NCBI RefSeq assembly: GCF_016680995.1
Contig: NZ_JAEQMG010000041.1
Span: 112,110-176,109, forward strand
Origin: Ruminococcus difficilis
Lineage (GTDB): Bacteria; Bacillota_A; Clostridia; Oscillospirales; Acutalibacteraceae
DNA length: 64,000 nt
Direction of reading: 5' to 3'
This document shows positions 19,148 to 27,804 of this stretch, in pieces; positions within the stretch are counted from its first letter, which is position 1; every line of letters starts with the position of its first letter. Below the pieces are notes generated by a model. The model was given only the letters and a program-made list of their open reading frames with translations, was not told the origin of the DNA and ran no database searches. The position numbers were made by a program, and so were the translations under genes.

Positions 19148-19186
19148 ATGCAATGTGAAATCTTTCTGAAAAATACCGGTTTCACC

Positions 19187-19215
19187 TTGCAATCATAAAT
19201 AACGTATGTTAGAAT
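19187..19215 (+). promoter_or_regulatory. Sigma-A type promoter of cdaA-cdaR
   Basis: TTGCAA (19187-19192), 17-base spacer, TAGAAT (19210-19215), 87 bases before the cdaA ATG. Confidence 0.65.
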
Positions 19216-19302
19216 AAAAATGTGATTGATTAAATTGAGTTAGTATGGTCTTTACAAATAAAGGATCATCAGGAATGTTAAAGCCTTCGGAAGGACGAAT
19301 GT

Positions 19303-20178
19303 ATGGAACAAACTTTTTTCTCACAGCTGTTAGCAACATTGAAAACCTTTACCTTTAAGGATTTTATCGATGTTGCGATCATCGCGCTGTTATTATTCTA
19401 TCTGTTACGATTATTCCGTCAAAGCCGTGTCGGTCAGCTGATCAAGGGCTTCTTGATCTTATTGGCCGTCTACGGTGTGTCGTATCTTTTCGAGCTCACG
19501 ATGCTGAAGTATATCCTCAACTCGATCTTCACCTATTGGGCGATCATCTTCATCGTCGTGTTCCAGCCCGAACTGCGACTGGGTCTGGAACGGCTGGGCC
19601 GATCTAACAAAAGACTGCGAAGTTTTGTATCCTCGACGGTACAGAATCCCGAGGATCAGATCTATAGGGCTCTCTCCGATGTGGCGGATACCTGCGCTGT
19701 TTTCTCCAAATCCAAGACCGGCGCGCTGATCGTGTTTGAACGCGAAACACCGCTCGGTGAGATTGCTGACACCGGTACCGTTCTCAACAGTGACGTATCT
19801 CCCGCGCTGTTGGGCAACATCTTCTTCAACAAAGCGCCTTTGCATGACGGCGCGTGTATTATCCGCGAGGGCAAGATCCATGCGGCGGGCTGTATTCTTC
19901 CGCTGTCGGATAACCTGAACATCAGTCAGGATCTGGGCACACGCCATCGCGCCGCGATCGGTATGTCCGAGGCGAGTGACGCGGTCGTGGTCGTCGTATC
20001 GGAAGAGACCGGCAGTATCTCTGTCGCGCTCAACGGTATATTGACGCGCGATTTCAAACGCGATGACCTTTATAACAGGTTGGTCGAATTGATCATTGTC
20101 GGAGATAACAACAACGCTTCCGGCATGTTTGCTACTCTTTTCAACAAGCGAAAGGAGAAGAAGAATGAAAAAGAATAA
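19303..20178 (+). CDS. cdaA: Membrane diadenylate cyclase CdaA
   Basis: Makes cyclic di-AMP from two ATP. Three N-terminal membrane helices (about residues 18-85) are followed by a DAC domain with the catalytic DGA motif (about 182-184, HDGACII) and the RHR motif (about 214-216, GTRHRAAIG). The 291-residue length fits. The regulator gene cdaR overlaps its 3' end by 14 bases. glmM, the usual third gene of the locus, does not follow. Confidence 0.96.
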   Translation: MEQTFFSQLLATLKTFTFKDFIDVAIIALLLFYLLRLFRQSRVGQLIKGFLILLAVYGVSYLFELTMLKYILNSIFTYWAIIFIVVFQPELRLGLERLGRSNKRLRSFVSSTVQNPEDQIYRALSDVADTCAVFSKSKTGALIVFERETPLGEIADTGTVLNSDVSPALLGNIFFNKAPLHDGACIIREGKIHAAGCILPLSDNLNISQDLGTRHRAAIGMSEASDAVVVVVSEETGSISVALNGILTRDFKRDDLYNRLVELIIVGDNNNASGMFATLFNKRKEKKNEKE

Positions 20179-21490
20179 AAAGAGTTTCTTATCAAGATTA
20201 TTTGATTCTAACATCTTCTTGCTGATCCTTTCCTTCATCCTCTCCTTCACATCATGGATCATCGTATCGTTTGTTTCCGATACCAATATCAAGTCGGTCA
20301 ACGTTCCCAACGTACCGGTCACCATCAATCTGCCTGATTCGGATTTTGATTACACCTATTTTATCGATAAGTACTCCGGTGTATCAACTAACGATAACGG
20401 CGTTCCGCTGGTATCTGTCGATGTCAAAGGCAACGCGATCATCGTCGGCTCCTTAAAACCCGATAATATCACGATCACCGGCAAACTCAATATTCCCGAC
20501 AACGCCGTTCTGTCGCCGCAGGAATATAAGGTCACTCTGAATTATGAGAAGACCGGCACGCTGACGAACTATGACGTTGAAGCGATCACTCCCTCGACGT
20601 TAACGGTATTTGTCGATCAGCCTCTGGAAAAGGAATTCGATATCGTCAACTCCTGTTCCTTCAAAAACGACGATAAAGACAAGTACGCCAACGTTACACT
20701 TTCTCAGTCAAAAATCAAGGTCACCGGTCCCGAATCCTTAATCAATGAGATCGCTACCGTAGAAGTGCATGGTGAGATTACCGAGGAAGGAACCAGCAAG
20801 AGGGATTTCATCTACAAAGACAAGGAAGGCAGAACGTTAGAAGATTATTATCTTACTCCCGCTGTCGAATCTGTCGACGTCACCGCCAAGCTGCTTCCGA
20901 TCGCTACCGTTAATCTGAAGGTCGAATACAAAAACAAGCCGAGCGGCGTAAAGACGCAGGCGAACGTATCACCCTCTGCAGTCAGGATAGCCGGCGAGCA
21001 GTCCGAGCTGGATAAGTACAAAAACGGTTTGACGCTCACGACGCTGGATTACACCGATCTGAAGAACGAAAGCTTCAAGGAGGATTTCACCATCACGCCT
21101 CCGGATAATTGTAAGATCGTCGCGGATGGAAACGAAAAGACCGCTCCCACCAAGGCTACGGTGTCGCTGGATCTGAGCCCGTACTCAGACGGTTCTGTTT
21201 CCAAGAAGATCACCTATGAATCCGACGGCTACACCTACGCCTTTACGCCGGGTGAGATCAGAGTGAAGCTTTACGGAAATGAGGACGAGATCAAGGATAT
21301 CACTTCGGATGATATCAAAATGACCGTCGAGATCCCGGATGACTTCAAGGAAAAGCTCAGTGAATTACAAACCGGTCAAAGCGTGTCCAGACAGGGTATC
21401 AAGCTACAACTCTCGTTGAGCGGTGATTATACCGAAACATGGATCTACGGATCATACACGGCTGATCAGGTCACTGTCACAAAGAAATAA
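20165..21490 (+). CDS. cdaR: CdaR (YbbR-like) regulator of CdaA
   Basis: A 441-residue protein with an N-terminal membrane helix (IFLLILSFILSFTSWIIVSFV) and about four extracytoplasmic YbbR repeats. Family members bind and tune CdaA. The start at 20165 is chosen because AAAGGAG lies eight bases upstream and it opens a signal-anchor; an ATG further up at 20096 lies deep in cdaA and has no ribosome site. The gene is coupled to cdaA. Confidence 0.9.
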   Translation: MKKNKKSFLSRLFDSNIFLLILSFILSFTSWIIVSFVSDTNIKSVNVPNVPVTINLPDSDFDYTYFIDKYSGVSTNDNGVPLVSVDVKGNAIIVGSLKPDNITITGKLNIPDNAVLSPQEYKVTLNYEKTGTLTNYDVEAITPSTLTVFVDQPLEKEFDIVNSCSFKNDDKDKYANVTLSQSKIKVTGPESLINEIATVEVHGEITEEGTSKRDFIYKDKEGRTLEDYYLTPAVESVDVTAKLLPIATVNLKVEYKNKPSGVKTQANVSPSAVRIAGEQSELDKYKNGLTLTTLDYTDLKNESFKEDFTITPPDNCKIVADGNEKTAPTKATVSLDLSPYSDGSVSKKITYESDGYTYAFTPGEIRVKLYGNEDEIKDITSDDIKMTVEIPDDFKEKLSELQTGQSVSRQGIKLQLSLSGDYTETWIYGSYTADQVTVTKK

Positions 21491-21495
21491 TCACC

Positions 21496-21525
21496 AACGC
21501 ACTGTCACACGGCAGTGCGTTTTCT
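21496..21525 (+). terminator. Terminator of cdaA-cdaR
   Basis: AACGCACTG pairs with CAGTGCGTT, followed by TTCTTG. It lies six bases after the cdaR stop. Confidence 0.8.
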
Positions 21526-21568
21526 TGTGTCATAAACAGTCCAATCAATATCTGAGAAACCGATTACC

Positions 21569-21799
21569 AAGGCTCCCTTTGGTAAAGGTGCCCCCGTTGG
21601 GGGAATGTCCGAAGGACAAGGGGAGATTCCCCTGTTAGGGGAAATGTCCGCAAAGCGGACAAAAGGGTCGGCTGTCTTCGCAGAAGAAGCCGCTTCCGGC
21701 GAGGAGGCTGTTGAGGCGTTAAGCCGAAACTGAGGGATTGTATTAAACTGTCTGAGCGAACCGAGTATCTCAATGAAATAACGTTTATGTTATCGCAAA
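21569..21799. repeat. R1 repeat, copy 3 (expanded with internal hairpins)
   Basis: The R1 leader and tail surround an extra ~120 bases made of palindromes (GCCCCCGTTGGGGG, TTCCCCTGTTAGGGGAA, GTCCGCAAAGCGGAC, GCCGCTTCCGGC). It is the first of three R1 copies between cdaR and the rodA-like gene. No gene lies in 21491-22159. Confidence 0.8.
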
Positions 21800-21825
21800 T
21801 AAAAAATGAATAATCTCCCATTTTC

Positions 21826-21945
21826 CAAGGCTCCCTTTGGGAAAGGGAGCTGTTGAGGCGTTAAGCCGAAACTGAGGGATTGTATTAAATTGTCTGAGCG
21901 AAGCGAGTATCTCAATGAAATAACATTTATGTTATCGCAAATAAA
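21826..21945. repeat. R1 repeat, copy 4
   Basis: A compact R1 copy: AGGCTCCCTTTGGGAAAGGG leader, GACTGA-like middle, then GTCTGAGCGAAGCGAG and a TTATGTTATCGCAAATAA tail. It is almost identical to the next copy. Confidence 0.85.
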
Positions 21946-21965
21946 TAATGATTAATCTCCCATTT

Positions 21966-22085
21966 TCCAAGGCTCCCTTTGGGAAAGGGAGCTGTTGAGG
22001 CGTTAAGCCGAAACTGAGGGATTGTATTAAACTGTCTGAGCGAAGCGAGTATCTCAATGAAATAACGTTTATGTTATCGCAAATA
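21966..22085. repeat. R1 repeat, copy 5 (tandem with copy 4)
   Basis: Repeats copy 4 at an offset of 140 bases, including the AATCTCCCATTTTCC junction before the leader. Only a few substitutions separate the two, so the duplication is recent. Confidence 0.85.
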
Positions 22086-22106
22086 AAAAAATCTCCTATA
22101 TAAAGC

Positions 22107-22135
22107 AAAAAAACTCCCTTCACAACGGAAGGGAG
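22107..22135 (-). terminator. Terminator of the rodA-like gene
   Basis: On the minus strand CTCCCTTC pairs with GAAGGGAG and is followed by TTTTTTTGC. Confidence 0.85.
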
Positions 22136-22159
22136 TGATTCATCATCTACGATATTCGA

Positions 22160-23341
22160 TCAGAAACGCGCGGGCGTCATGTACTTATACTTATTGATTT
22201 TGAGCACACCCTGTGACGAATCCGATACATCCTTATGATAATGCACGCTCTGTACCAGCCCGATACTGATCAGAACGGATAGCAGGGAGGTACCGCCGGA
22301 GGAGAAGAACGGAAGCGTGATACCGACGACGGGGAGCAGTCCGAGCACCATGCCGATATTGATGATCGACTGCACGCTGATCATCGCGAACACGCCGACA
22401 CAGATCATCCTGCCCAGATAATCGCGCGCCGACATCGCGTTCATCGCGAGCTTGACGCAGATCAAAAGAAGGATGAATACCAGCAGCACACAACCGATGA
22501 AGCCGAGTTCCTCGCCGGCTACGGTAAAGATAAAGTCGTTTTCCTGTTCGGGAACGATACCCGAGGCGACCCTCGCGCCGTTGCCGAGACCCGTGCCGCT
22601 CAGTCCGCCCGAGGCGACGCTGACCTTGCCCTGATACTGCTGCCATCCGTAGTTCTTCATCGCGTTGCCGTCGATGTCAAAGATCGCGGTGAAGCGGTTC
22701 TTTTGCTCCTCATTGAGGAAATAGCTCCACAGGATCGGGATGCCCGCCGCGAGCAGTACGATCATGATCAGGAAGTATCGGAGCTGTACGCCGCCGATAA
22801 ACGCCATGATGATGAACATGAACAGGAAGATCAGCACTGTACCGTCGTCGCCCTGCATATGGATCAGCACCACCGGTACCGCCATATGGATCACCAGCGA
22901 GATAACGCCGAGCAGGTGATGGAGCATATCATTCTCCTTGAGCAGCTGCATATGTCGGGAGAAGGTGACGATGAAGAATACCTTCACCAGCTCCGACGGC
23001 TGGAACGAGATCCCGCCCGGCAGCATGATCCACGCGGTATCATCCGTACCGGTAACGTTTCGTCCGAATACGAACACCATCAGCAGCAGTCCGAGCGAGA
23101 TGATCATCAGCAAGATCCAGTGCTTTGATATCCGCTCATAGTCGATGAGCGTGACAACGACCGCCGCGATATATCCCAATATCAGCGCCAATATCTGCGG
23201 CGTCATGTAGCTGTAATCCGAGGCTCTCTGCATGGAGTTGATCAACAGCAGACTGTAAGCGCTCGCGGAGATCGTCAGCAGCCACAGGATCACATCTGAT
23301 TTTGTGAAAAATTGAGTCAATCCTTTTATCGCTTTTTGCAT
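22160..23341 (-). CDS. RodA/FtsW/SpoVE family glycan polymerase
   Basis: A 393-residue SEDS membrane protein with about ten helices. These proteins polymerise peptidoglycan from lipid II. Signatures: PGGISFQPSELVKVFFIVTFSRHM, the large extracellular loop, QENDFIFTVAGEELGFIG and the late LPFFSSGGTSLLSVLISIGLV. RodA (elongation) is more likely than FtsW because of the loop sequence and the absence of nearby division genes, but this is not decisive. The start at 23341 has AAAGG upstream; a longer reading of 19 codons has no ribosome site. Confidence 0.92.
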   Translation of the reverse strand: MQKAIKGLTQFFTKSDVILWLLTISASAYSLLLINSMQRASDYSYMTPQILALILGYIAAVVVTLIDYERISKHWILLMIISLGLLLMVFVFGRNVTGTDDTAWIMLPGGISFQPSELVKVFFIVTFSRHMQLLKENDMLHHLLGVISLVIHMAVPVVLIHMQGDDGTVLIFLFMFIIMAFIGGVQLRYFLIMIVLLAAGIPILWSYFLNEEQKNRFTAIFDIDGNAMKNYGWQQYQGKVSVASGGLSGTGLGNGARVASGIVPEQENDFIFTVAGEELGFIGCVLLVFILLLICVKLAMNAMSARDYLGRMICVGVFAMISVQSIINIGMVLGLLPVVGITLPFFSSGGTSLLSVLISIGLVQSVHYHKDVSDSSQGVLKINKYKYMTPARF

Positions 23342-23412
23342 AGAGTACCTTTCAATAGTTTTTCGATCGAAGAAAAGGACGCGCGCGTCCCATCTCAACC
23401 GATCTGAATAAT

Positions 23413-23460
23413 CGTCATTGCGAAGTCCCTTGACACGCGTGTCGGGGACTTCGCAATCTC
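23413..23460. repeat. Short palindromic repeat (family R3), copy 1
   Basis: CATTGCGAAGTCCC pairs with GGGACTTCGCAA around TTGACACGCGTGTC, itself palindromic. A second copy is at 44468-44515. It lies between the rodA-like gene and tsaE, with no gene near. Confidence 0.75.
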
Positions 23461-23462
23461 AA

Positions 23463-23555
23463 CCGAAAAGGCTCCCTTTCCTAAGGGAGCTGTCACGAAG
23501 TGACTGAGGGTTGATATAAATTGCTCGACCGAAGAAAGAAACGATATTTCGATTT
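23463..23555. repeat. R1 repeat, copy 6
   Basis: GGCTCCCTTTCC...AAGGGAGC leader, then GTCACGAAGTGACTGAGGG and a GCTCGACCGAAG tail. Lies directly after the R3 repeat. 23342-23703 otherwise holds no gene. Confidence 0.75.
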
Positions 23556-23703
23556 CTGTTTTCTCCTATCATTATAGTGAATGACACACTTGAATTCAAG
23601 ATAAATATTTGTAATAATTTCGCTAATTTTATCCTATAGCATTATTCCGAGGCGATCATATGATAAAATATTCAATTGATAATAACAATCAGAGGTAGAT
23701 TTC

Positions 23704-24141
23704 ATGAGAGTGACAACCTCCTGCGCGCGTGATACGGAGCAACTCGGCGAGAAGCTCGCGTCTGTATTACTGGGCAAAGAGATGATCGCGCTGTTCGGCG
23801 ATCTCGGCGCGGGCAAGACCGCTTTTACACGCGGGCTGTGTGCCGGACTGGGGATCCGTGACGGCGTATGCAGTCCGACCTTCGCGATCGTCAACGCGTA
23901 TCAGGGAAAGTTTCCGGTCTATCACTTCGATATGTACCGCATCACCGACCTCGATGATCTGTTTGCGACCGGTTTCTATGACTATATCGGCAACGGCGTC
24001 ATCATCATCGAATGGAGCGAGAATATCGAGAGTGAGCTCGAGCCGGATTGTATCCGTATCCGTATCGAGAAAACGGAAAATGAGAATGAGAGAATATTTG
24101 ACATAAGGGGGCTGGATGAATATGCTGATCTGTTCCGTTGA
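23704..24141 (+). CDS. tsaE: tRNA t6A biosynthesis ATPase TsaE
   Basis: P-loop ATPase of the TsaB-TsaD-TsaE complex that makes t6A37. The Walker A motif is GDLGAGKTAF, followed by GVCSPTFAIVNAY and HFDMYRI, then IEWSENI. The 145-residue length is usual. Its last 26 bases overlap tsaB. tsaD is not in the window. Confidence 0.95.
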   Translation: MRVTTSCARDTEQLGEKLASVLLGKEMIALFGDLGAGKTAFTRGLCAGLGIRDGVCSPTFAIVNAYQGKFPVYHFDMYRITDLDDLFATGFYDYIGNGVIIIEWSENIESELEPDCIRIRIEKTENENERIFDIRGLDEYADLFR

Positions 24142-24832
24142 TTCCTCCGCGACTCCCGCGTCGGTGTGTTTACTGGAGGATGACAGGATCATCGCCGAGT
24201 ATTATCTGAACACCGGCTTTACGCACAGCCAAACGCTGATGGCAATGCTCGAATCGGTCTTGAAGATCTCCGGCAAAAGCGCCGGTGATATTGAACTGTA
24301 TGCCGTCAACAGCGGCCCCGGCAGCTTTACGGGCGTGAGGATCGGCGTCAGCGCCGTCAAGGGCATGGCATACGCGCTGGATAAACCCTGCGTCGAGGTG
24401 TCGACCTTAGAGAGTATGGCGTACAATCTTCTCGGCAGTCACACGATCGTCTGCGCCTGTATGGACGCCAAACGACGACAGGTCTATCACGGACTGTTCC
24501 GAGTGGACGGTGATACAATCGAGCGGCTGTGTGATGATACCGCGATCGCGGTGGACGATCTGCTCAACGGTTTGCCTGATCACGAGGAGATCATCCTCGT
24601 CGGCGACGGCGCCGAATTGGTGGATCAAAGCACGGATGATCCTTTGATCACTCTGGCTCCGCCGAACCTCAGATACCAAAGAGCTTCATCGGTCGCTTTG
24701 GCGGCTGTTGAAAAATACAACAGGGGAGAGGTCGTCTCTCCCGCGGCGCTGATGCCCCGCTATCTCCGCTTATCTCAGGCAGAACGGGAGCGCAACGCCA
24801 AAATCAACAAAGAACAGGATGGTGCATTATGA
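24116..24832 (+). CDS. tsaB: tRNA t6A biosynthesis protein TsaB
   Basis: Inactive ASKHA-fold partner of TsaD (238 aa). Signatures are the phosphate loop ICSVDSSATPASVCLLED, LYAVNSGPGSFTGVRIGVSAVKGMAYA and VCACMDAKRRQVYHGLF. Two in-frame ATG codons, six bases apart, could start it; the GGGGGCTGG motif precedes both. It ends with a four-base overlap onto rpiB. Confidence 0.93.
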   Translation: MNMLICSVDSSATPASVCLLEDDRIIAEYYLNTGFTHSQTLMAMLESVLKISGKSAGDIELYAVNSGPGSFTGVRIGVSAVKGMAYALDKPCVEVSTLESMAYNLLGSHTIVCACMDAKRRQVYHGLFRVDGDTIERLCDDTAIAVDDLLNGLPDHEEIILVGDGAELVDQSTDDPLITLAPPNLRYQRASSVALAAVEKYNRGEVVSPAALMPRYLRLSQAERERNAKINKEQDGAL

Positions 24833-25278
24833 TAGCGATCGGATGCGATCACGGCGGTATCGCGATCAAAAACGCGGTGATCAACTACATGAAAGAGAAT
24901 GGGATCGAGTATAAGGACTACGGTTGTTATACCGACGAGAGCGTGGATTATCCCGTCTACGCATATCAGGTGGCAAAGAGCGTCGCCGACGGTGACGCAA
25001 CGCTGGGTATCATCTGCTGCGGTACCGGCATCGGCGTTTCGATGGCAGCCAACAAGGTCAAGGGCGTCCGCGCGGCGGTATGCACCGATGAATTCTGTGC
25101 CGAGATGACACGCCGCCACAACAACGCCAACATCATGTGTATGGGCGGCAGAGTGATCGATGAGGAAAAAGCGGTCAAGCTCGCTTCCATCTTCCTGAAC
25201 ACTCCCTTTGACGGCGGCAGACACGAAAAGCGCGTCGATATGATCACGCAGATCGAAAACGGAAGTTTTACATTATAA
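24829..25278 (+). CDS. rpiB: Ribose 5-phosphate isomerase B
   Basis: Interconverts ribulose 5-phosphate and ribose 5-phosphate. The 149-residue protein has IAIGCDHGGIAIK at the N-terminus, Cys in GIICCGTGIGVSMAANKVKG and the HNNANIMCMGGRV motif. Its ATG overlaps the tsaB TGA, so translation is coupled. Confidence 0.95.
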   Translation: MIAIGCDHGGIAIKNAVINYMKENGIEYKDYGCYTDESVDYPVYAYQVAKSVADGDATLGIICCGTGIGVSMAANKVKGVRAAVCTDEFCAEMTRRHNNANIMCMGGRVIDEEKAVKLASIFLNTPFDGGRHEKRVDMITQIENGSFTL

Positions 25279-25312
25279 CATGTATTCATGATAACAGAAA
25301 GAAGGATTCATT

Positions 25313-26008
25313 ATGAACAGTAAAGTTACGATTTTTGACCATCCGCTGATCCAGCATAAGCTGTCGATCCTGCGTGATGAGAACACCGGTACCAAGGAAT
25401 TTCGCGAGCTGATCTCCGAGATCTCCATGCTGATGTGCTATGAGGCAACCAGAGATCTGCCTCTCGAGGATGTAGTGATCAAAACTCCTATGGCGACGAT
25501 GACCGCGAAGAAGATCGCGGGCAGAAAGCTGGCTTTGGTTCCGATCCTGCGCGCAGGCTGCGGTATGCTGGACGCGATGCTGCGGATGGTTCCGTCCGCC
25601 AAGGTCGGTCATATCGGTCTGTACAGGGATGAAGTCACCCATAAGCCTGTCGAGTATTATAACAAGCTCCCGGGCGATGTGGATGAGAGAGATGTATTCG
25701 TCCTCGATCCGATGCTCGCTACCGGCGGCAGCGCTGCCGACGCGATCAGCATCATCAAGCGCTCCAATCCCCGCTCCATCCGTTTTCTGTGCATCATCGC
25801 GGCTCCCGAGGGCATCGAGGTGCTGACTAAGTCCCATCCCGACGTAGAGATCTACTGCGCCGCCAAGGATGAGAAGCTTAACGAGAATTGCTACATTCTG
25901 CCCGGTCTGGGCGATGCGGGCGACCGTATCTACGGTACCGACGTCGTCGGTGAGGTCTCTGTCGATAAGCGCGGCAGTACCGTCAAGCTGCGTTCCAAGA
26001 CCAAATGA
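25313..26008 (+). CDS. upp: Uracil phosphoribosyltransferase
   Basis: Salvages uracil to UMP using PRPP. Signatures: [30 protein letters not shown] and the PRPP loop [14 protein letters not shown], then [14 protein letters not shown]. At 231 residues it is about 20 longer than usual, because of a C-terminal extension ([25 protein letters not shown] tail). GAAAGAAGG precedes the ATG. Confidence 0.96.
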   Translation: MNSKVTIFDHPLIQHKLSILRDENTGTKEFRELISEISMLMCYEATRDLPLEDVVIKTPMATMTAKKIAGRKLALVPILRAGCGMLDAMLRMVPSAKVGHIGLYRDEVTHKPVEYYNKLPGDVDERDVFVLDPMLATGGSAADAISIIKRSNPRSIRFLCIIAAPEGIEVLTKSHPDVEIYCAAKDEKLNENCYILPGLGDAGDRIYGTDVVGEVSVDKRGSTVKLRSKTK

Positions 26009-26517
26009 TGAAAAGGATTGTAGCGATACTGTGCTCGCTGGCACTGTGTACGTTTTTCTTCTCTGCCTGCGGTAAAAAAGCCGACGGTACGATGGAACCC
26101 GTGCAGGATGAAAACGGCTCCGTGACAGGTTATGAGCGCGTATATCATAACGAAAACGGCGATATCACCCGCTGGGACGTCTATGACGTTAACCAAAAGT
26201 ACGATCACTATGTGCTTTATGAGTATGACAGCAACAATCGTCTGGCGAAGGAAACCTACTATCAGGCTGACGGCATCGGCGTATATTATTACGCCTACTC
26301 CTACCATGAGTCCGGCAAGATAGCGGAGGAGGATTTTGTCTCCGTCAAGGACGGCTCGACGCGTACGCTCTATGATGAGGACGGTCACGAGTCAAAACGC
26401 TATACCTTTGACCGTAATGATCAACTCGTCAAATATGAGGAGTATCAGAACAACACGTGGGTGGAATCCGAACCGCCGACTCAGGATGCCGAAACGGAAG
26501 TGCCGACGACAGCATAA
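26005..26517 (+). CDS. Lipoprotein with MORN-like YD repeats
   Basis: A 170-residue exported protein. The signal peptide ends in a lipobox (FFSAC), so it is probably anchored to the membrane. After that come four or five short repeats of the type [19 protein letters not shown] or [10 protein letters not shown], typical of the MORN-like/YD repeat proteins of gut Firmicutes. The ATG overlaps the upp stop. Function is unknown. Confidence 0.8.
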   Translation: MMKRIVAILCSLALCTFFFSACGKKADGTMEPVQDENGSVTGYERVYHNENGDITRWDVYDVNQKYDHYVLYEYDSNNRLAKETYYQADGIGVYYYAYSYHESGKIAEEDFVSVKDGSTRTLYDEDGHESKRYTFDRNDQLVKYEEYQNNTWVESEPPTQDAETEVPTTA

Positions 26518-26531
26518 TACAACATAAAACA

Positions 26532-26561
26532 AAAGCCGCCTTCCTGTGTGAAAGCGGCTTT
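26532..26561. terminator. Bidirectional terminator
   Basis: AAAGCCGC pairs with GCGGCTTT between two convergent genes; the arms have A and T tracts, so it can serve both strands. Confidence 0.75.
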
Positions 26562-26579
26562 GCTGTTATTCTCGAATGA

Positions 26580-26876
26580 TTAAGCTTTCTTATGGGCTTC
26601 CTCGGCAGGCGCCTCTGCCTCTTCGGCGACAGGCTCCGCGGCAGTTTTCTCAACGGGAGCTTCATCTGCTGCAGCCTCATCCACAGGCGCCTCGGTAGCG
26701 TCCTCGGTCGGGATCTCGGTGCCTTCCGTGTTAATGTTGATGTTCTCGGACTCCGCCCATTCGATCACTCTGTCTCTGCCCGCTTTGGCGGTCTCAGCAA
26801 CCGCAACGATAAAATCATCCGCGGCAAGGACAAAAGACTTCGCGGTTTTGAGCCAATAATGTTTTAATTCAGCCAT
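26580..26876 (-). CDS. Small Ala/Glu-rich protein of unknown function
   Basis: A 98-residue protein. Its N-terminal 45 residues (MAELKHYWLKTAKSFVLAADDF) are helical and mildly hydrophobic, and the rest is a low-complexity acidic tail rich in Ala, Glu, Pro and Thr. The start at 26876 fits the GGAG motif eight bases upstream better than the ATG six bases earlier. I recognise no family; the low-complexity tail could be real but is weak evidence. Confidence 0.6.
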   Translation of the reverse strand: MAELKHYWLKTAKSFVLAADDFIVAVAETAKAGRDRVIEWAESENININTEGTEIPTEDATEAPVDEAAADEAPVEKTAAEPVAEEAEAPAEEAHKKA

Positions 26877-26971
26877 AATCATAACTCCTTTGTTTTTTCT
26901 TTATTATACCCTGTCCCTACCGCAAAGTCAATTAACTTTTTGTAAAGAGAACCATCGCTTAGAAATAACAC

Positions 26972-27000
26972 TTGATTTATTGACAGAATTGTTGTATAAT
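26972..27000 (+). promoter_or_regulatory. Promoter of tRNA-Leu
   Basis: TTGATT (26972-26977), 17-base spacer, TATAAT (26995-27000). It lies 14 bases before the tRNA. Confidence 0.7.
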
Positions 27001-27013
27001 ACGAAATGTTCCC

Positions 27014-27100
27014 GCCGGCATGTCGGAATTGGCAGACGAGACAGACTCAAAATCTGTTGTCTTTGCGGGCGTGTGGGTTCGAGTCCCACTGCCGGCACCA
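27014..27100 (+). tRNA. tRNA-Leu (anticodon CAA)
   Basis: 87 bases including the encoded CCA. The acceptor arms GCCGGCA and TGCCGGC pair, the anticodon loop CTCAAAA gives CAA, and the long variable arm identifies a class II tRNA. Directly followed by the tandem repeats described next. Confidence 0.97.
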
Positions 27101-27327
27101 TTGTAATATAAGAGGACATCCTTATGGGTGTCCTCTTATATTTCCGAAACGCTGTGACGGCAGTGGGACTCGAAGGCGAGTGTGCAAAGCCGTAAGCTGT
27201 GCGCACGGCGCAGGTAAAAACAGTATTGTATACTGTTTTTAACGAGAGCGCAGATAGAGCGCCTTTGTTACCGGATGGCAACAAGCGATATCAAATCTTC
27301 GATCAGATAAAACATACACTGCCGGCA
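27098..27327 (+). repeat. 230-bp tRNA-linked repeat at tRNA-Leu, unit 1 (family R4)
   Basis: Parts in order: a terminator-like hairpin (AAGAGGACATCC / GGTGTCCTCTT), then 27155-27174, which matches the reverse complement of the tRNA 3' end (27078-27097) in 19 of 20 positions, then a core TCGAAGGCGA...GCCGTAAGC.G.GCGCACGGCGCAG, a perfect 11-bp palindrome arm pair (27216-27240), a GAGCGCAGATAG tail, and a direct copy of the tRNA 3' end (ACTGCCGGCA). The unit begins right after the tRNA 3' end. Confidence 0.9.
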
Positions 27328-27557
27328 TTACCTTGATTCATAAGAGTATCATTAAGGATGCCCTTTTGTATTTCCGAAACGCTGTGACGGCAGTGGGACT
27401 CGAAGGCGAGTGTGCCAAGCCGTAAGCTGTGCGCACGGCGCAGGTAAAAACAGTATTGTATACTGTTTTTAACGAGAGCGCAGATAGAGCGCCTTTGTTA
27501 TCTGATGGCAACAAGCGATATCAAATCTTCGATCAGATAAAACATACACTGCCGGCA
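27328..27557 (+). repeat. 230-bp tRNA-linked repeat at tRNA-Leu, unit 2
   Basis: Same layout in exactly the same 230-base register: inverted tRNA 3' end at 27385-27404, palindrome at 27446-27470, direct tRNA 3' end at 27548-27557. It differs from unit 1 by a degenerate first hairpin and a few substitutions. Confidence 0.9.
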
Positions 27558-27685
27558 TTACCTTGATTCATAAGAGTATCATTACGGATGCCCTTTTGTA
27601 TTTCCGAAACGCTGTGACGGCAGTGGGACTTGAAGGCGAGTGTGCCAAGCCGTAAGCTGTGCGCACGGCGCAGGTAAAAACAGTG
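27558..27685 (+). repeat. 230-bp tRNA-linked repeat at tRNA-Leu, unit 3 (truncated)
   Basis: Same start as units 1 and 2, with the inverted tRNA 3' end at 27615-27634 (one more substitution), then broken off inside the first arm of the palindrome where an R1 repeat begins. The break shows insertion or recombination after the array formed. Confidence 0.85.
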
Positions 27686-27775
27686 TTAACGCCTCCCTTT
27701 GGTAAAGGGAGGTGGGCTCGCTTGCGAGCTCGGAGGGATTGCATCAATTGCTCGACCGAAGGGAGTTAATCTGTA
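27686..27775. repeat. R1-related repeat (CCTCCC variant), copy 7
   Basis: Begins inside R4 unit 3. Leader CCTCCCTTTGGTAAAGGGAGG, then GAGCTCGGAGGGATTGCAT and GCTCGACCGAAGGGAG. The same variant occurs at 46700. Confidence 0.7.
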
Positions 27776-27804
27776 TTATCTGTTGTAATAACATCAAGGT
27801 AGAT

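Noticed and set aside
26928..27284. Minus-strand frame of 118 codons across tRNA-Leu
   Set aside because: It reads antisense through the tRNA and the start of the R4 repeat, with no ribosome site.
27098..27685. CRISPR array
   Set aside because: The period is about 230 bases and the whole unit is repeated, not short repeats with differing spacers.
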